From positions 1 to 7,933 of the forward strand of contig CALMNV010000171.1 in the NCBI GenBank assembly GCA_937873285.1: a stretch of DNA of 7,933 nucleotides, given 5' to 3'. The notes under the pieces are model-generated. The model did no database searches. It saw only the letters and a program-made list of their open reading frames with translations, and was not told the origin of the DNA. The stretch is from an uncultured Intrasporangium sp. (GTDB taxonomy: Bacteria; Actinomycetota; Actinomycetes; Actinomycetales; Dermatophilaceae). How positions within the stretch are numbered: position 1 is the stretch's first letter; every line of letters begins with the position of its first letter. Positions 6,346 to 7,933 of this stretch are shown piece after piece. The position numbers and the translations under genes were made by a program.

Positions 6346-6397
6346 TCGCGTTCCCGCCTCTGCCCGCGTCACCCGAAGGAGCAGGTGAGCCCTCGCC

Positions 6398-7483
6398 GTG
6401 CGAACGTCAGTGCAGTCCATCCTCGACGAGTACGCCGACCTCGAGCGACGGCTCGCGGACCCCGCGGTCCACTTCGACCTCGACCTCGTGCGCACCCTCA
6501 ACAAGCGGTATGCCGCCCTCTCGGCGACCGTGGCTGCGGCCCGCGCGTGGCAGGCCGCCGGTGACGACCTCGGCGCCGCCCGTGAGCTGGCCACCGAGGA
6601 CGCGGGGTTCGCCGCCGAGGTGCCGGCGCTGGAGGCCACGCTCGTGCAGGCAGAGGAGGCGCTGCGGCGCCTGCTCATCCCTCGCGACCCCGACGACGAC
6701 CGCGCGGTCATCCTCGAGGTCAAGGCAGGGGAGGGTGGCGACGAGTCGGCCCTCTTCGCCGGCGACCTGCTGCGGATGTACCTGCGCTACGCAGAGCGCC
6801 GGGGCTGGCAGGCCAGCGTCGAGGACGCCACCGAGTCCGACCTCGGCGGCTACAAGGACGTCCGGGTCTCGATCCGCAGTCGGGGCGCCCCGGGTCCGGA
6901 CGAGGGTCCGTGGGCCCGGCTGAAGTACGAGGGCGGCGTCCACCGGGTGCAGCGCGTGCCGGTGACCGAGTCGCAGGGCCGGATCCACACCTCGGCAGCC
7001 GGGGTGCTGGTCATGCCGGAGGTGCAGGACGTCGCGGAGGTGGACCTGCAGCCCGCCGACCTGCGGATCGACGTCTATCGCTCGTCAGGCCCGGGAGGGC
7101 AGAGCGTCAACACCACCGACTCCGCGGTGCGGATCACGCACCTGCCCTCGGGCCTGGTCGTCTCCTGCCAGAACGAGAAGTCCCAGCTGCAGAACAAGGA
7201 GGCAGCGCTACGCGTCCTGCGGGCCCGCCTGCGCCAGCTCGCTCAGGACGAGGCCGACGCGGACGCCTCGGCCGCCCGCCGCTCCCAGGTCCGCACGGTC
7301 GACCGGTCGGAGCGGATCCGCACCTACAACTTCCCCGAGAACCGGGTCTCCGACCACCGCACCGGCTACAAGGCCTACAACCTCGACGTCGTCCTCGACG
7401 GCGACCTCGACCCGGTCGTGCAGTCGGCGCTCGACGCCGACGAGGCCGCCAAGCTGGCCGAGCTGGCCCGCCCCGCGCCGTGA
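6398..7483 (+). CDS. prfA: Peptide chain release factor 1 (RF1)
   Basis: A 361-residue class I release factor that reads UAA and UAG and triggers peptidyl-tRNA hydrolysis. The stop-codon recognition tripeptide PVT is at 188-190, in the RF1 class PxT form (RF2 has SPF). The catalytic G233-G234-Q235 lies in [15 protein letters not shown]. The Q235 side chain is the substrate of PrmC, encoded next. Length is that of E. coli RF1 and no frameshift signal is present, consistent with RF1 rather than RF2. GTG 6398 is chosen because the N-terminus then aligns residue for residue with Streptomyces RF1 from its first amino acid. Ribosome site: AGGTGA (6383-6388) at nine bases is preferred; a stronger-looking AAGGAG (6376-6381) is too far at 16 bases. 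The stop overlaps prmC as GTGA. Confidence 0.97.
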   Translation: MRTSVQSILDEYADLERRLADPAVHFDLDLVRTLNKRYAALSATVAAARAWQAAGDDLGAARELATEDAGFAAEVPALEATLVQAEEALRRLLIPRDPDDDRAVILEVKAGEGGDESALFAGDLLRMYLRYAERRGWQASVEDATESDLGGYKDVRVSIRSRGAPGPDEGPWARLKYEGGVHRVQRVPVTESQGRIHTSAAGVLVMPEVQDVAEVDLQPADLRIDVYRSSGPGGQSVNTTDSAVRITHLPSGLVVSCQNEKSQLQNKEAALRVLRARLRQLAQDEADADASAARRSQVRTVDRSERIRTYNFPENRVSDHRTGYKAYNLDVVLDGDLDPVVQSALDADEAAKLAELARPAP

Positions 7484-7933
7484 CGGACCTGCGGCAGGCG
7501 GTGCGCGACGCCACGGCCGTGCTCTCTCGCGCGGGGATCGCCTCGGCTGCGTCCGACGCGGTGGTGCTGGCGGGGCATGTGCTCGCGGTCGAGCCCGCCG
7601 AGGTGCGCCGCTGGCTCGTCCTTGGCGGCCGGGAGGTGCCCGAGTCGTATGCCGCCCTCGTCGCCGAGCGCGCCCGCCGGGTGCCGCTGCAGCACCTCAC
7701 CGGGTGCGCCCCCTTCCGCAGGCTCTCGCTCGCCGTCGGTCCCGGGGTGTTCGTGCCGCGCCCGGAGACCGAGGTCCTCGTCGACCTGGCCCTGCACGAG
7801 GTCGACCGGCTGGTCTCGGACGACGGCGCGGACGGGCGCGGGGGCGGGCTCGTGGGTGGGGGCGGCATACGGCTCGTGGACCTCTGCGCCGGCTCGGGAG
7901 CCATCGCGCTCGCGGTCAAGGACGAACGCGCTG
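7480..7933 (+). CDS. prmC: Release factor glutamine N5-methyltransferase, N-terminal part (3' end outside window)
   Basis: PrmC (HemK) uses S-adenosylmethionine to methylate the GGQ glutamine of release factors, including the PrfA encoded immediately upstream. 151 codons are present. The helical N-terminal substrate-binding domain leads to the family signatures PLQHLTG (about residues 69-75), APFR, the [13 protein letters not shown] segment (about 87-99) and the SAM-binding motif [13 protein letters not shown] (about 134-145). The catalytic NPPY lies beyond the window. Between PRPETE and motif I is a Gly/Asp-rich stretch ([11 protein letters not shown]...GGGG) that looks like a lineage-specific loop. 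The start GTG 7480 overlaps the prfA stop (GTGA), indicating translational coupling. There is no frameshift in the visible part. Confidence 0.93.
   Translation, partial: MTDLRQAVRDATAVLSRAGIASAASDAVVLAGHVLAVEPAEVRRWLVLGGREVPESYAALVAERARRVPLQHLTGCAPFRRLSLAVGPGVFVPRPETEVLVDLALHEVDRLVSDDGADGRGGGLVGGGGIRLVDLCAGSGAIALAVKDERA
7834..7862 (+). other. Potential G-quadruplex motif inside prmC
   Basis: Five runs of three or more G (7834-7836, 7840-7844, 7846-7848, 7854-7856, 7858-7862) are separated by 3, 1, 5 and 1 bases. This meets the usual four-tract rule on the coding strand, so it would also be present in the mRNA. It encodes the Gly-rich loop. In such a GC-rich genome this may be incidental. Confidence 0.4.

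Larger units (their letters stand above)
1730..7870. repeat. Dispersed 10-mer GTATGCCGCC (five exact copies, both strands)
   Basis: Exact + strand copies are at 3511-3520 (glycosyltransferase), 6508-6517 (prfA) and 7647-7656 (prmC), each followed by CTC. Exact - strand copies, read as GGCGGCATAC, are at 1730-1739 (HEAT gene) and 7861-7870 (prmC). A one-mismatch copy, GTATGCGGCC, is at 2198-2207. These account for every GTATGC/GCATAC hexamer I found in the window. The copies lie in unrelated genes and in three codon phases. Confidence 0.7.

Noticed and set aside
6014..6388. Small open frame starting at GTG 6014 and overlapping rpmE
   Set aside because: It is out of frame with rpmE, has no ribosome site, and its product is Arg/Pro/Thr-rich with no family features; it ends in the next intergenic stem-loop region, so it is not a leader peptide.
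1..7933. tRNA, rRNA, CRISPR array, insertion sequence, transposase or attachment site
   Set aside because: I looked for cloverleaf sequences, regular spaced repeats, transposase motifs and flanking duplications and saw none.

Overview
The window is very G+C-rich (roughly seven bases in ten by eye). It uses many GTG starts and overlapping GTGA stop/start junctions, and it carries the rho / rpmE / prfA / prmC order typical of Actinobacteria. Protein similarity and codon habits fit a Micrococcales-type actinomycete (for example the Intrasporangiaceae), but the family assignment is a guess. All genes are on the + strand.

Layout. Bases 1-680 hold the C-terminal half of transcription termination factor Rho, followed by a strong hairpin (716-759). 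A short promoter-like region with an inverted repeat (827-843) precedes a four-gene, translationally coupled operon (871-5925). Its genes are a receiver-only response regulator, a membrane-anchored HEAT-repeat protein, a family-2 processive-type glycosyltransferase with membrane helices, and a two-TM HAMP-GAF histidine kinase. A hairpin (5931-5959) closes the operon. After it come rpmE (zinc-binding type ribosomal protein L31) with a possible regulatory leader, a stem-loop (6309-6345), prfA (release factor 1), and the start of prmC (the methyltransferase that modifies release factors), which runs off the window.

How the genes fit together. rho, rpmE, prfA and prmC are housekeeping genes of transcription termination and translation; PrmC methylates the GGQ glutamine of the PrfA encoded just upstream. 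The four-gene operon between rho and rpmE is accessory in nature. The kinase and regulator look like a cognate pair, but the regulator has no DNA-binding output. The HEAT protein and glycosyltransferase lie between them and share overlapping start/stop codons. My inference is a post-translational system: an extracytoplasmic signal drives phosphorylation of the receiver, which acts through protein contact (perhaps on the HEAT scaffold) to control synthesis and export of an unidentified cell-surface polysaccharide. This is the most interesting part of the window.

A second observation is independent of the genes. The 10-mer GTATGCCGCC occurs five times on the two strands, in three different reading phases and sometimes at the cost of rare codons. 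This suggests a genome-wide over-represented DNA word.
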